Shown here: in pieces, positions 31,981-40,755 of the stretch
How the letters are laid out: each line of letters starts with the position of its first letter
How positions within the stretch are numbered: position 1 is the stretch's first letter
NCBI RefSeq assembly: GCF_018130245.1
Contig: NZ_JAFCKP010000015.1
Span: 1-64,000, forward strand
Origin: Bradyrhizobium sp. SZCCT0231
Lineage (GTDB): Bacteria; Pseudomonadota; Alphaproteobacteria; Rhizobiales; Xanthobacteraceae
Length of the DNA stretch: 64,000 nt
Reading direction: 5' to 3'
The notes under the pieces: generated by a model
What the model was told of the DNA's origin: nothing
Seen by the model: the letters and a program-made list of their open reading frames with translations, nothing else
The model's database searches: none
Translations under genes and position numbers: made by a program

Positions 31981-34062
31981 ATGGCCGATACGTTAGCTGC
32001 TAGCCTGCCCAATCCGCGCCGCCTCGGGGCGGATGCCTTCTTCGCTGGCGGCATCGTGACCATGCTCACGATCCTGTTCCTGCCGATTCCTCCGATCCTG
32101 ATCGATCTCGGCCTCGCGTTCTCGATCGCACTTTCGGCGCTGATCCTGATGGTCGCGCTGTGGATTCAGCGGCCGCTCGACTTCTCGGCCTTCCCGACCG
32201 TGCTGCTGATCGCGACGATCCTGCGCCTGGCGCTGAACATCGCGACGACGCGACTGATCCTGTCGCGGGGCGGGGAGGGCGAACAGGCCGCGGGCCACGT
32301 CGTTGCCGGCTTCTCGAAGTTCGTCATGGGCGGCGACTTCGTCATCGGCCTGATCATCTTCGCGATCCTCGTTACGGTGAATTTCGTCGTGATCACCAAG
32401 GGTGCGACGCGCATCGCCGAAGTCGGCGCCCGTTTCACCTTGGACGCCATCCCCGGCAAGCAGATGGCGATCGACGCGGACCTGTCCGCAGGCCTGATCG
32501 ACGACAAGGAAGCCCAGCGCCGGCGGCGCGAGCTCGAAGAGGAGAGCGCGTTCTTCGGCGCCATGGACGGCGCCTCGAAATTCGTCCGCGGCGACGCCAT
32601 TGCCGGCCTCCTCATTACCGCGATCAACATCTTCGGCGGCATCGTCATCGGCGTCACCCATCACGGATTGACGCTGTCCCGCGCCGCCGACGTCTATACC
32701 AAGCTCTCCGTCGGCGATGGTCTGGTGTCGCAGATGCCGGCTCTGATCGTGTCGCTGTCGGCGGGCCTCCTGGTCTCCAAGGGCGGCACCAGGGGCTCGG
32801 CCGAGCAGGCGGTGCTGCGGCAGCTCGGCGGCTATCCGCGCGCGGTGTCGGCTGCCGCGCTGATGATGTTCGTGCTCGCCCTGATGCCGGGGCTGCCGAT
32901 GGCGCCGTTCGTGCTGCTTGGGGGTGTCATGGCCTTCGTCGGCTACTCGCTGCCGAGGCGGCAGGCGGCGCGGGAGCGCAAGGAGGCGGCATCCAAGGCC
33001 GACGAGCGCGCCCAGGCCGAGGCCAAGGAATCGGTGAAGGAGCAGCTCAAGACCGCCGAGATCGAGCTGGCGCTCGGCGGCCACCTTTCGGTCCATCTCC
33101 TGGGCTCGCGCACCGAGCTTGCCCACCGTGTGGCCAAGATCCGCAAGAAGTTCGCCAAGCAGTACGGATTCGTCATTCCCGAGATCAAGCTCACCGACAA
33201 TCTGTCGATCGACCCCAAGAGCTACCAGATCCGGATTCACGACACGCGCGTCGCCCATGGCGAGCTCAGGCTCGGCGAGGTACTGGTGCTGGTCGACAAG
33301 GACGGCAAGCCCGACGTGCCGGGCGACGAGGTGATCGAACCCGCCTTCGGCATGAAGGCGCTGTGGGTGACTGAAGCCTTCACCGACGAAGTCAAGCGAC
33401 AGGGCTGCAAGCCGGTCGACAACCTGTCGGTGCTGCTCACGCACTTGAGCGAGGTGATCAGGGCGAACCTCGCCCAGCTGCTGTCCTACAAGGACATGCG
33501 CGCCCTGCTCGAGCGGCTCGATCCCGAATACAAGCGCCTGGTCGAGGATCTCTGCCCTTCGCAGATCTCCTATTCGGGCCTGCTGGCGATCCTGAAGATC
33601 CTGCTGGCCGAGCGCGTGTCGATCCGTAACCTCCATCTGATCCTCGAGGCGATTGCCGAGATAGCGCCCCATGTGCGGCGCTCCGAGCAGGTCGCAGAGC
33701 ATGTGCGCACGCGGCTTGCCCAGCAGATCTGCGGCGACCTCTCCGACAATGGCGTCCTCAACGTGGTCCGTCTCGGCAACCGCTGGGACCTCGCTTTCCA
33801 CCAAAGCCTGAAGCGCGACGCCAAGGGCGACGTCGTCGAGTTCGACGCCGACCCGCGCCTGATCGAGCAGTTCGCGACCGAAGCCAGCGCCGTGATCCGC
33901 AAGTTCACCGAGAACGGCACCAGCGTGGTGCTGGCGGTGACGCCGGAAGCGCGGCCCTATGTCCGGATGATCCTGGAGCGGGTGTTCCCGACTTTGCCGA
34001 TCCTGTCGCATGTCGAAGTCGCGCGCAGCGCCGAGATCAGGGCACTCGGAGCCATATCGTGA
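31981..34062 (+). CDS. flhA: Flagellar export gate protein FlhA
   Basis: A 693-aa export gate protein. Eight membrane helices occupy residues about 20-330, with the FHIPEP signature region ([23 protein letters not shown]) near 62-84. The large cytoplasmic domain, which forms the substrate- and chaperone-docking nonamer ring, occupies about 350-693. It is full length and overlaps fliR by 4 bp. It heads the unit flhA-fliR and four smaller flagellar genes. Confidence 0.97.
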   Translation: MADTLAASLPNPRRLGADAFFAGGIVTMLTILFLPIPPILIDLGLAFSIALSALILMVALWIQRPLDFSAFPTVLLIATILRLALNIATTRLILSRGGEGEQAAGHVVAGFSKFVMGGDFVIGLIIFAILVTVNFVVITKGATRIAEVGARFTLDAIPGKQMAIDADLSAGLIDDKEAQRRRRELEEESAFFGAMDGASKFVRGDAIAGLLITAINIFGGIVIGVTHHGLTLSRAADVYTKLSVGDGLVSQMPALIVSLSAGLLVSKGGTRGSAEQAVLRQLGGYPRAVSAAALMMFVLALMPGLPMAPFVLLGGVMAFVGYSLPRRQAARERKEAASKADERAQAEAKESVKEQLKTAEIELALGGHLSVHLLGSRTELAHRVAKIRKKFAKQYGFVIPEIKLTDNLSIDPKSYQIRIHDTRVAHGELRLGEVLVLVDKDGKPDVPGDEVIEPAFGMKALWVTEAFTDEVKRQGCKPVDNLSVLLTHLSEVIRANLAQLLSYKDMRALLERLDPEYKRLVEDLCPSQISYSGLLAILKILLAERVSIRNLHLILEAIAEIAPHVRRSEQVAEHVRTRLAQQICGDLSDNGVLNVVRLGNRWDLAFHQSLKRDAKGDVVEFDADPRLIEQFATEASAVIRKFTENGTSVVLAVTPEARPYVRMILERVFPTLPILSHVEVARSAEIRALGAIS

Positions 34063-34811
34063 TCTCTGGGCTCGCCGACAGCGTGCTGGTGACGTTTATC
34101 GTGTTCTGCCGTATCGGTGCCTGCCTGATGCTGGTGCCCGGCTATTCCAGCGTCAACGTTCCGCCCCAGGTGCGCCTGTTCGTCGCGCTGGTCACGACGT
34201 TTGCACTGACGCCGATCCTCGTCTCGGTCCTGAAACCGATCACGGACAACGCGGCGCCGCTGACGCTGGCCCTCCTGATCTGCTCCGAGCTCGTGGTCGG
34301 CAGCGTCATCGGGCTCGGCGGGCGCGTGTTCTTCCTCGCCCTCCAGACCATGGCGACCATGATGGCGAGCGCGATCGGGCTGAGCAACATCCCGGGCACA
34401 CCGGTCGGCGATACCGATCCGGCGCCGGCCCTGGTGCCGCTGATCATGGCGGCCGTCACCACGCTGTTCTTCATGACCGACCAGCATTGGCAGGTGCTGC
34501 GCGGGCTGATGAACTCCTACGACGTCTGGCATCCCGGCAACAGGCTCGGCGGCAACATGGCGCTCGAGCTGCTCGTCGGCCGCCTGTCGGAAGCGTTCGT
34601 GCTGACGCTGCGGATCACCAGCCCCTTCATCGTCTACTCCGTCATCGTCAACCTGGCAGTCGGGCTGATCAACAAGCTGACGCCGGCAATTCCGGTCTAT
34701 TTCATCTCGGTGCCCTTCGTGCTGTTCGGCGGCTTCCTGCTGCTCTACCTCACCAGCGACGAGCTGCTGACGCAGTTCATGCTGGGCGTCTCGTCGTGGC
34801 TGGCGGAGTGA
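34059..34811 (+). CDS. fliR: Flagellar export gate protein FliR
   Basis: A 250-aa integral membrane protein with about six hydrophobic helices and the family segments [14 protein letters not shown] and [15 protein letters not shown] (about 205-219). It starts with GTG at 34059, within the flhA stop overlap. It completes the FliPQR pore encoded at 16430, 31639 and here. Confidence 0.95.
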   Translation: MISGLADSVLVTFIVFCRIGACLMLVPGYSSVNVPPQVRLFVALVTTFALTPILVSVLKPITDNAAPLTLALLICSELVVGSVIGLGGRVFFLALQTMATMMASAIGLSNIPGTPVGDTDPAPALVPLIMAAVTTLFFMTDQHWQVLRGLMNSYDVWHPGNRLGGNMALELLVGRLSEAFVLTLRITSPFIVYSVIVNLAVGLINKLTPAIPVYFISVPFVLFGGFLLLYLTSDELLTQFMLGVSSWLAE

Positions 34812-34817
34812 TCGGTC

Positions 34818-35237
34818 ATGGCGTCGCGCGCGGACAAGCTCGGCCGGATGGTCTCCCTCGTGAAGCTCCAGCTCCGGCTGTCCGAATGGCAGCTCGCGCA
34901 ATTGCGGCAGCAGGAGCGCAGCCTGCAGGACGAGCAGGAATGGTTGGTCGGAGCCCTGAACGATGGAAGGCCGCCGGCGGGATCATCGAGCGAATCGATC
35001 GCGCGGCGGCTCAACAGGACGAGCGTCGGCGCGCGCGCCGTGAAGGAGCAGGCCTCGCTACAGCTCGACCAGGTTCGCCGCGAGAGCCGCCGCGTGAAGC
35101 AGCTCGAGGAGGTCGCGAAGGCCGCGCTCGCGGACAAGCTTCGCGACGCCGAGAAGCGCTCGCTCGAGGAAATGACGGGAACGAGCCTTACCGTGCAAGC
35201 GTGGACGCCACAGCCAGCCAACCGGAACAAGACATGA
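34818..35237 (+). CDS. Small coiled-coil flagellar-locus protein, possible FliJ counterpart
   Basis: A 139-aa, highly charged, helical protein without a signal peptide or membrane segment. Heptad-like stretches occur at residues 15-45 (L-R-L-S-E-W-Q-L-A-Q-L-R-Q-Q-E-R) and 75-120. FliJ, the ATPase-associated export chaperone, is a coiled coil of similar size that diverges strongly in sequence, and no other FliJ is visible in this otherwise complete set. The evidence is topology and context only. It overlaps the rod-binding protein gene by 4 bp. Confidence 0.6.
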   Translation: MASRADKLGRMVSLVKLQLRLSEWQLAQLRQQERSLQDEQEWLVGALNDGRPPAGSSSESIARRLNRTSVGARAVKEQASLQLDQVRRESRRVKQLEEVAKAALADKLRDAEKRSLEEMTGTSLTVQAWTPQPANRNKT

Positions 35238-35710
35238 TCGTGACAGCGACGCCCGACCTCGTTCTCGATGTCCTCGAAGCCGCCGATCCCGTGACGCAGC
35301 GGGCGGCGACCGCGAAGCTCGACGCGCTGAAATCGTCGGACGCCGATTTCGCCGCCACGATGGAGGCGGAGGTCGGCAGGGCCGCGGCGGCTGCCGATCA
35401 ATCCGCGGCGAAGGTCGCCGAAGCGCAGTCGGGTGCAGTGAACGGAGCGCCGGTGCAGGTGATCAAGGCGCCGGCATCCGGCGAGGTCTACCGCAAGTTC
35501 GAAGCCTTCATCCTCCAGACCTTCGTCGAGACGATGTTGCCGAAGGAGTCGGAGGAGGTCTTTGGCAAGGGCACGGCTGGCGGCGTCTGGAAGTCGATGC
35601 TTGCAGAGCAGCTCGGCAACCAGCTGGCAAAGGGCAAGGGCATTGGCATCGCCAAGCAGCTCGCCGCCGCACATCCGGCCGGACCGGGCGCCGCAGGGAA
35701 GGCCGAATGA
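35234..35710 (+). CDS. Rod-binding protein (FlgJ N-terminal-type, CheL-like)
   Basis: A 158-aa protein with the rod-binding signature Y-R-K-F-E-A-F-I-L-Q-T-F-V-E-T-M-L-P near residues 84-101 and G-G-V-W-K-S-M-L-A-E-Q-L near 115-126. It equals the N-terminal half of FlgJ, the rod cap, without a muramidase domain; the peptidoglycanase is the separate gene at 25930. The ATG overlaps the previous stop (ATGA). It ends 42 bp before the FlgN-like gene. Confidence 0.86.
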   Translation: MIVTATPDLVLDVLEAADPVTQRAATAKLDALKSSDADFAATMEAEVGRAAAAADQSAAKVAEAQSGAVNGAPVQVIKAPASGEVYRKFEAFILQTFVETMLPKESEEVFGKGTAGGVWKSMLAEQLGNQLAKGKGIGIAKQLAAAHPAGPGAAGKAE

Positions 35711-35752
35711 CGATCCACGAACGAGTGACAGAAGTTGAGGGGTGAATTTCCG

Positions 35753-36265
35753 ATGCAGGTACCAGAAGGCGCGGCGGCCATGGCGATAGACCAGGTGGTC
35801 GCGGAGACCGAGGTGATGACGACGGAAGCGGCAGCAGGCGATGCGCTGCTGCCCGTCCTGCTGCCGATCGCGAATGGCAAGGCGATGGCCGACGCTGCGA
35901 ATGCGGTGAGGTCGGACGAGGTGCGTGGCCTCCTGGCCGCAATCCGCCGGCTCGCGGGTATCGTCGAGGAGGAGACGGTCGCGCTCGCGGCGGGGCAGAA
36001 GATCGATTTCGACGAGTTCAGCGCCCGGAAGAGCCGGAGCATGCTCGAGTTCGTCCGCCTGATGCGGGCGCGGATGCACCTCGGCGGCGAAGTCGAGATC
36101 ACCGAGGAGATTCAGCGGCTACGGGAGAAGCTCGAGCGGAATCGTTCCATCCTGGAAATGCACTACGACGCGGTGCGCGAGGTCGCGGGCATCATCGTCA
36201 AGGCGATCAAGGAAGCCGAGTCGGACGGCACCTATACCGGTCGCGCAGCTCAGGACGGAAAATGA
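35753..36265 (+). CDS. FlgN-like flagellar chaperone
   Basis: A 170-aa cytoplasmic helical protein. The central and C-terminal parts (residues about 60-155) resemble FlgN, including R-L-A-G-I-V-E-E-E-T and K-S-R-S-M-L-E-F-V-R-L-M-R-A-R and L-E-R-N-R-S-I-L-E-M-H-Y-D-A-V. FlgN escorts FlgK and FlgL to the gate. ATG 35753 is preceded by GAGGGG; a TTG at 35735 would give an unlikely extension. It overlaps the following gene by 4 bp. Confidence 0.75.
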   Translation: MQVPEGAAAMAIDQVVAETEVMTTEAAAGDALLPVLLPIANGKAMADAANAVRSDEVRGLLAAIRRLAGIVEEETVALAAGQKIDFDEFSARKSRSMLEFVRLMRARMHLGGEVEITEEIQRLREKLERNRSILEMHYDAVREVAGIIVKAIKEAESDGTYTGRAAQDGK

Positions 36266-36720
36266 TCAGACTGGTGCTGGCCGGACTCTGGGTATGCATC
36301 CTCACCGCGGGCACGAGCTATGCCGTCGCCTATTGGAAGGAGAACGGCAGCCTGCTGCCGGCGAAGGACGAATACCTCGACGGGCTGCAATATCAGAAGA
36401 CGCGGGCCCTGAGCGTGCCCATGGTCGAGAACGGCAATGTGCAGGGCTACATCGTCGCGCGCTTCGTCTACACCGTGGAGGCGCGGACCATGCACCAGCT
36501 GAACGTTCCGCCGGAGCCGTTCGTCGTCGATGAGGCCTTCCGCAGGATCTATGCCGACGAGCGTCTCGACTTCAGGAAGCTCGCCCGTTACGACCTCTCC
36601 ATTCTGACGACGGCGATCAAGCAGCGCGTCAATGAACGGATGCAGGCTGACATCGTCCAGGACGTCCTGGTCGAGGACTTCAACTACGTGTCCAAGGAAG
36701 AATTCCAGCAGAAGCCGTAG
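36262..36720 (+). CDS. Single-pass membrane protein of the flagellar locus, function unknown
   Basis: A 152-aa protein with one N-terminal membrane helix (residues about 3-22) and a periplasmic part carrying D-I-V-Q-D-V-L-V-E-D-F-N-Y near its end. The topology resembles FliL-type proteins (one TM, compact periplasmic domain), and the C-terminal pattern is also FliL-like, but I cannot assign a family. It overlaps the FlgN-like gene by 4 bp, so it belongs to the flhA unit as its last gene. A stator or ring accessory role is possible. Confidence 0.7.
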   Translation: MIRLVLAGLWVCILTAGTSYAVAYWKENGSLLPAKDEYLDGLQYQKTRALSVPMVENGNVQGYIVARFVYTVEARTMHQLNVPPEPFVVDEAFRRIYADERLDFRKLARYDLSILTTAIKQRVNERMQADIVQDVLVEDFNYVSKEEFQQKP

Positions 36721-36843
36721 AGCAGGTCGTTCGGAAATACTGTTTCCGGAAGGATCGTGCCCAATCGCCACCTGAGGCCGGCGCCACGACGGTTGCGTCG
36801 CCAATGCAGGCATGTGCCCTGCCGTCTCTGCCGCTGAAAGTAC

Positions 36844-36877
36844 AACGGCCTCTGCAAAAGTGTTCGCAGAGGCCGTT
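36844..36877. terminator. Hairpin between convergent flhA unit and lafR
   Basis: AACGGCCTCTGC (36844-36855) and GCAGAGGCCGTT (36866-36877) form a perfect 12-bp stem with a 10-nt loop in the gap between the converging genes ending at 36720 and 36904. No strong T-run is present on either strand, so its terminator function is plausible rather than certain. Confidence 0.65.
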
Positions 36878-36903
36878 GCCGGTTTCGTGGCAGTGTCTTG
36901 CCG

Positions 36904-37674
36904 TCAGTTTCCGGCCGGATATGCCGCCGGGGCGGCATGCGCCCTGTTCAGGAGGATGCCGACGTCGTCGAGCTCCTGCACCGGCTCGTCGAGGGTCTCG
37001 CCGGCGGGGATGTTGAGGCGGTATCCGACGTAACGCCGGGCCACGATCGCGTCGAAGCCGAGGCGGTCGCGGAGCTTCTTGCGCAGCTTGCTGACGTGAC
37101 TCTCGATCACGCTCTCGTCGAAGGTGGACTCGAAGATACCGTAGACCGCGTTGAAGATCTGCGTCTTGGTGATCCACTTGCCGTGGTTGGCGACCATATA
37201 TTCGAGAATGCGCAGTTCGCGGCGGGGCAGGGTGAGGGCGTGGCCCGCGATCTCGGGGTCACGGCCGTTGAAGAAGACCTGGATCCTGCTCTCGCAGGGC
37301 CTCGGCAGCTCGCCCACCCGGCGGCGCGCGATTGCGGCCGTTCGGGCGAGGATCTCGCGCAGGTGAATCGGCACGTGCACGACGTCGTCGACGCCCGATT
37401 CGAACAGCTCCAGCGTGTTCTTGAGCATCTTCTGGCCGCTCATGGCGATGATGGGCGCCGAGGAGCGCTTGCGCATCGCCCGCGGCAGGCTTCCGCGGGC
37501 ATCGCAATCCCCGAGCAGAAAGGCGTCTACCGCCGCCAGATCCGATTCACTCGCAGATTGCAGCCAGTCCCAGAATTCTCCGGAGGAGAAGCCGATCGAC
37601 GATACGCCTTCGCGAACCAGCCCTCCGACGTAGCTGTTCGCGACGCTCTCGCGATCATCAACGATAATATACAT
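36904..37674 (-). CDS. lafR: FtcR/LafR-type OmpR-family master regulator of lateral flagella
   Basis: A 256-aa regulator. The receiver-like domain spans residues 1-~118 and the winged-helix DNA-binding domain about 130-222, with R-R-E-L-R-I-L-E-Y-M, the recognition helix E-S-H-V-S-K-L-R-K-K-L and the wing V-A-R-R-Y-V-G-Y-R-L. This matches Brucella FtcR, Sinorhizobium Rem and Bradyrhizobium LafR. The receiver is degenerate: the position of the phosphoacceptor Asp aligns with Gly55 (Asp56 is next), and the invariant Lys of the K-P motif is Val101. ATG 37674 with AGGGG upstream begins the receiver; the longer frame to 37812 lacks support. No kinase gene adjoins it. It probably drives the units bearing the box described at 5942-31940. 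Confidence 0.92.
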   Translation of the reverse strand: MYIIVDDRESVANSYVGGLVREGVSSIGFSSGEFWDWLQSASESDLAAVDAFLLGDCDARGSLPRAMRKRSSAPIIAMSGQKMLKNTLELFESGVDDVVHVPIHLREILARTAAIARRRVGELPRPCESRIQVFFNGRDPEIAGHALTLPRRELRILEYMVANHGKWITKTQIFNAVYGIFESTFDESVIESHVSKLRKKLRDRLGFDAIVARRYVGYRLNIPAGETLDEPVQELDDVGILLNRAHAAPAAYPAGN

Positions 37675-38504
37675 CAGTCTTTCGCCCCTGTTTCGCACTT
37701 GTTGCGGCCGGTTGGTTGTTGTGATGCCCGGCTCGGCAACGATGCTGTTTGACGACATTCCATCCCGCGAACCGTTGTTATGGTTTCGATATTCGCGGGC
37801 AGCCCTACGCATTCAGTGCCTGCGTCTCGCAGGCCTGTTACTTCAACTCGATACTGAAACGCTTACTGCGTGAGGCTCGGCGGGTGTCTTACGGATCACC
37901 TCGCGGAGCGGATTGAGAAACGACCTAGAACAGTTGCGCCAAGTTGCTCATCGCGTCCGAACACTGCTGAACTGTGTCGATCTCCTCGCCAACTGGCGAG
38001 AATCACTTGAGTAGGACCGTAACAATTGCCGATTTCCGATCAAGCGTGCGTAAGAAAGCGATTGCTACGCGTGCTTGATGCTGTTGATTCGTTTCGGGTT
38101 GTTTCTTGATGTATTCAATCGCATCAGTTGATTTGGATTTTAAACTAGTTTTGCACCGTAGCGGCTGTATAGTTCCGCATCCCCGTACAATTACAGCTAT
38201 TTTGGGTGGTGCTCCGAGTCATGCACATTGAGGGGTTTTCAACCCCGGATTGACTCCGGCACTCGCTTTTCCACATGCGACAATTCGACTCACGCTCGGC
38301 GCAGCGACTCCAGCTTGGTGAAATCTTGGCGAGTGTGTGTCTTTCGAGTCGCACTATCGCCACGTGTATGACGCGGATCGACTCCGATTGACTCATGCGG
38401 CGTCGCATCTCGCGCGATGAAAAGTTTCCGATGCGCACGTTTCAGGCAAGCTTCGGCAAATAACGTCACCGTTCGGTAGATCGAAACGAACGGAGCATTT
38501 TCAC
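37675..38504. other. Long AT-richer intergenic region between lafR and 38505; inverted repeat and GANTC cluster
   Basis: No gene is recognised in these 830 bp, which hold the promoters of lafR (minus) and of the gene at 38505. An imperfect inverted repeat (12 of 14) pairs 38039-38052 with 38066-38079 (core ATCAAGC/GCTTGAT). Seven GANTC sites, the CcrM methylation target of alphaproteobacteria, fall within 38216-38394. A small hairpin GGGGTT-TTC-AACCCC is at 38232-38246. The composition suggests a regulatory region larger than usual for this genome. Confidence 0.6.
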
Positions 38505-39461
38505 ATGTTGTCCGATGGACAAGCTCGTCCCACCGCGACCGCGGATGCTTCCGCGGCGGCGAAGCCGGCTCCGGAGGCGAGCGATACAAAGGACAATGCC
38601 ACGCGAGCGACCAAGCCTGCTGCGAGCGCAAAGCGTGCATCGGCCGCGACGAGCGACGAAGCTCTCGCAAAAGAGGCACTCGAGGGGCTGAAGCGCATTC
38701 GTGCCAAGGCCCGCCTCGACAAGATGGCGATCCCGAAACCTGCGCCGGTCGTGATCAAGCCGGCCGTGATCGTGGCGAAGCCGCCGCCACCCCGTCCGAC
38801 ATGGGTCGCGCCGCTCGCAACTCTGGCGGTCGCTGCCATGTTGGTGGTCTGCGCCTGCACCGGCGTGATCGCCTATCTCACCACCCAGCCCGCTCAGAAC
38901 AACGCTGCAGCCAATGCGGAGATCAGAATTCTGCGCGAGACCGTCGCGCAGCTGCGCAAGCAGGTGTCGGGCGTATCCGAAAATCTCGACGGCTTGCGCA
39001 CCGCGGTCGATCAATCGAGCAAGGTGACGAATGATCGCTTCGGCAGGTTTGCCGAGAACCTGGACCGGATCGAGCGGGTGAGCTCGTCCTCCACGGCGAA
39101 GCTCGACAAGCTCGCTCAGGTGCAGGCCCAGGCCCAGGCTCCCGCGCCGGCAATGGTGCAATCCCAGCCCGTGTCACAGCAGGGGCCGATGATGGCCTCG
39201 GTCGCAGCGCCCGAATTCACGGGATCGGTGCCAGCGCCCGAGCGTGCGTCGGCGCCGCGCAAGACGATCAAGGGCTGGTCGGTCCGCCAGGCCTATGAGG
39301 GGATTGCGATCCTGCAAAGCCCGAACGGCGTCATCGAGGCCGTGCTCGGGCAACAGGTGCCCGGTCTTGGCCGGATCGAAGAGATCAGGAACGAGAACGG
39401 GCGCCTGGTCGTGGAATCCAGCGGCGGCGTCATCTATTCGTCACGCAAGGCAACGCCCTGA
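38505..39461 (+). CDS. Single-TM protein with coiled coil and conserved C-terminal domain, function unknown
   Basis: A 318-aa protein. Residues 1-~100 are Ala/Lys/Pro-rich and cytoplasmic, a membrane helix lies at about 104-127 (P-L-A-T-L-A-V-A-A-M-L-V-V-C-A-C), then comes a coiled coil (I-L-R-E-T-V-A-Q-L-R-K-Q-V) to about 205, a Gln/Pro-rich linker and a C-terminal domain (W-S-V-R-Q-A-Y-E-G-I-A-I-L and V-P-G-L-G-R-I-E-E-I). I know similar hypothetical proteins in Bradyrhizobium but no function; the layout would suit a cell-envelope tether. It is monocistronic between lafR and the MarR gene and converges on the latter. Confidence 0.78.
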   Translation: MLSDGQARPTATADASAAAKPAPEASDTKDNATRATKPAASAKRASAATSDEALAKEALEGLKRIRAKARLDKMAIPKPAPVVIKPAVIVAKPPPPRPTWVAPLATLAVAAMLVVCACTGVIAYLTTQPAQNNAAANAEIRILRETVAQLRKQVSGVSENLDGLRTAVDQSSKVTNDRFGRFAENLDRIERVSSSSTAKLDKLAQVQAQAQAPAPAMVQSQPVSQQGPMMASVAAPEFTGSVPAPERASAPRKTIKGWSVRQAYEGIAILQSPNGVIEAVLGQQVPGLGRIEEIRNENGRLVVESSGGVIYSSRKATP

Positions 39462-39473
39462 TCGAGCCGCTCT

Positions 39474-40052
39474 CTATTGACGGTGATGCTCGAAGCTGGT
39501 GCATAGCAGATCGACCTCCGCCTCCGCGATCGGCGCACGAAACAGGCGGCAGCTGAACTCGACGGTCGTCTTGCTGTCCGTGGTGGTGCGATCTTCCCGC
39601 AGGAAGATGCACCGCTTGCAAACGTCGGTGTGGTGCCGCTGCTCGGCAGCATCCGAATGGTCCAGCACGTGCCGGAACGTGTCGCGGAAGCGGATCTTGA
39701 CGTCGTCGTCGAGAGTGGCAATCGCCTCGACGAGAACGTTGACGGGGTCGCGCACGAGGAACTTCTTGCCCTGCTGCGTCACGCTCAACATCACCGACCG
39801 TTTGTCCGTGGCCGAGCGCTTTCGTTCGAGATAACCGAGCCGCTCGAGCTCGCCGATGATGAAGGAGGCAGTGCCGCGCGTGGTGCCGACGTAGCTCGCC
39901 AGCGCCGACGGCGTTCGGGAGAACCGGTTGGCGCGGGAGAGGAACCGCAGCGCCATCCATTCGCGGTCGCGCAAACCGTGCTTGGTGCCTTCGAACCACA
40001 GGATTCGCGCGGCCTGCTCCAACAGTTCAATCGATTCGCGAGCCAAATTCAT
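39474..40052 (-). CDS. MarR-family regulator with C-terminal four-cysteine motif, paralogue of 1543-2178
   Basis: A 192-aa winged-helix regulator closely related to the product at 1543-2178: both share L-R-D-R-E-W-M-A-L-R-F-L and A-N-R-F-S-R-T-P-S-A-L-A and the wing D-K-R-S-V. The C-terminal part holds Cys145-x2-Cys148, Cys168 and Cys184, the same arrangement as in the paralogue, suggesting a shared metal or redox sensor. ATG 40052 is the natural start. A 12-bp palindrome at 40069-40080 just upstream may be its own operator. The regulated genes are unknown. Confidence 0.82.
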   Translation of the reverse strand: MNLARESIELLEQAARILWFEGTKHGLRDREWMALRFLSRANRFSRTPSALASYVGTTRGTASFIIGELERLGYLERKRSATDKRSVMLSVTQQGKKFLVRDPVNVLVEAIATLDDDVKIRFRDTFRHVLDHSDAAEQRHHTDVCKRCIFLREDRTTTDSKTTVEFSCRLFRAPIAEAEVDLLCTSFEHHRQ

Positions 40053-40068
40053 TTCAATTCCAGGTCGG

Positions 40069-40080
40069 ATAAACGTTTAT
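40069..40080 (-). promoter_or_regulatory. Palindromic operator candidate of the MarR regulator
   Basis: ATAAACGTTTAT is a perfect 12-bp palindrome located 17-28 bases upstream of the ATG at 40052, where MarR proteins commonly bind to autoregulate. Confidence 0.5.
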
Positions 40081-40755
40081 TCAATTGAGCCTTGGGCAGC
40101 GCAATCTGAGTGAACGAGAATGAAACCCGGGCGCTCCCTCGTCCGTTGCCGGGCGGCCGATCGCGCGTCGGGAGGAAGCCTCTCTGTTTGCAGAGATGGA
40201 GCTTCCGGCCGTGGAACTACGGTGTCACAAAGAAAGTTCGAGTAAATCGCGCGGCCCAGATCCTTCGAAAATTTCAATCAAATGACGACGGTTCGCACGA
40301 GAATTGGCGATGATGTGCGATGCGCGAGCAACATGATGTGTCATTCTCGTAGCCGCGATTGCCATTTGTTGCGGCCGAGCCTGTCGCGGGCGCGAACACG
40401 AGCATCCCATGCGAGGTCTGACGGTCCGGCCGGCAGGGAAGAACCGCATTTTTCGGTTAATGGATGTTGCGATGCAATGCAGCCAGACGGTTAAGTTACA
40501 CGCGCGATCCAGGGAACGTCGGAGTGTCGTTGCGAGTCCAGCACCGTTCAGCGTCAATCGTGCCGCATTGGCAGTCACTCTCGGCAGCATCCTCGAATTC
40601 GACGACTTCGTGCGGCTGCTCGCGCGTTCGCCGGCCCTCGTGGCTTGGCGTGAAAGCGAGTGTGCTCGCAGGCTGGTGACTTGCGTTCCGCCGGCAACTA
40701 TTGGCGAATGCGTCGCCCCCCGGGGGGATGGCAATCAGCAGGAAGGAATGGGCCA
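40081..40755. other. Intergenic region upstream of the dienelactone hydrolase gene; no gene recognised
   Basis: No convincing gene is present. Open frames of 116 codons (plus) and 169 codons (minus) overlap each other and have no recognisable domain. The sequence CGGTTAA occurs twice, near 40461 and 40488, and may be a regulatory half-site. The promoter of the hydrolase at 40756 should be near the right end. Confidence 0.45.

Noticed and set aside
31993-34011. 672-codon minus-strand frame opposite flhA
   Set aside because: Antisense shadow of a well-identified gene, with His/Arg/Asp-rich low-complexity translation and no motif.
40225-40734. 169-codon minus-strand frame in the gap upstream of the dienelactone hydrolase
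   Set aside because: No ribosome site, no domain, atypical composition, and it overlaps another frame on the plus strand; treated as non-coding.
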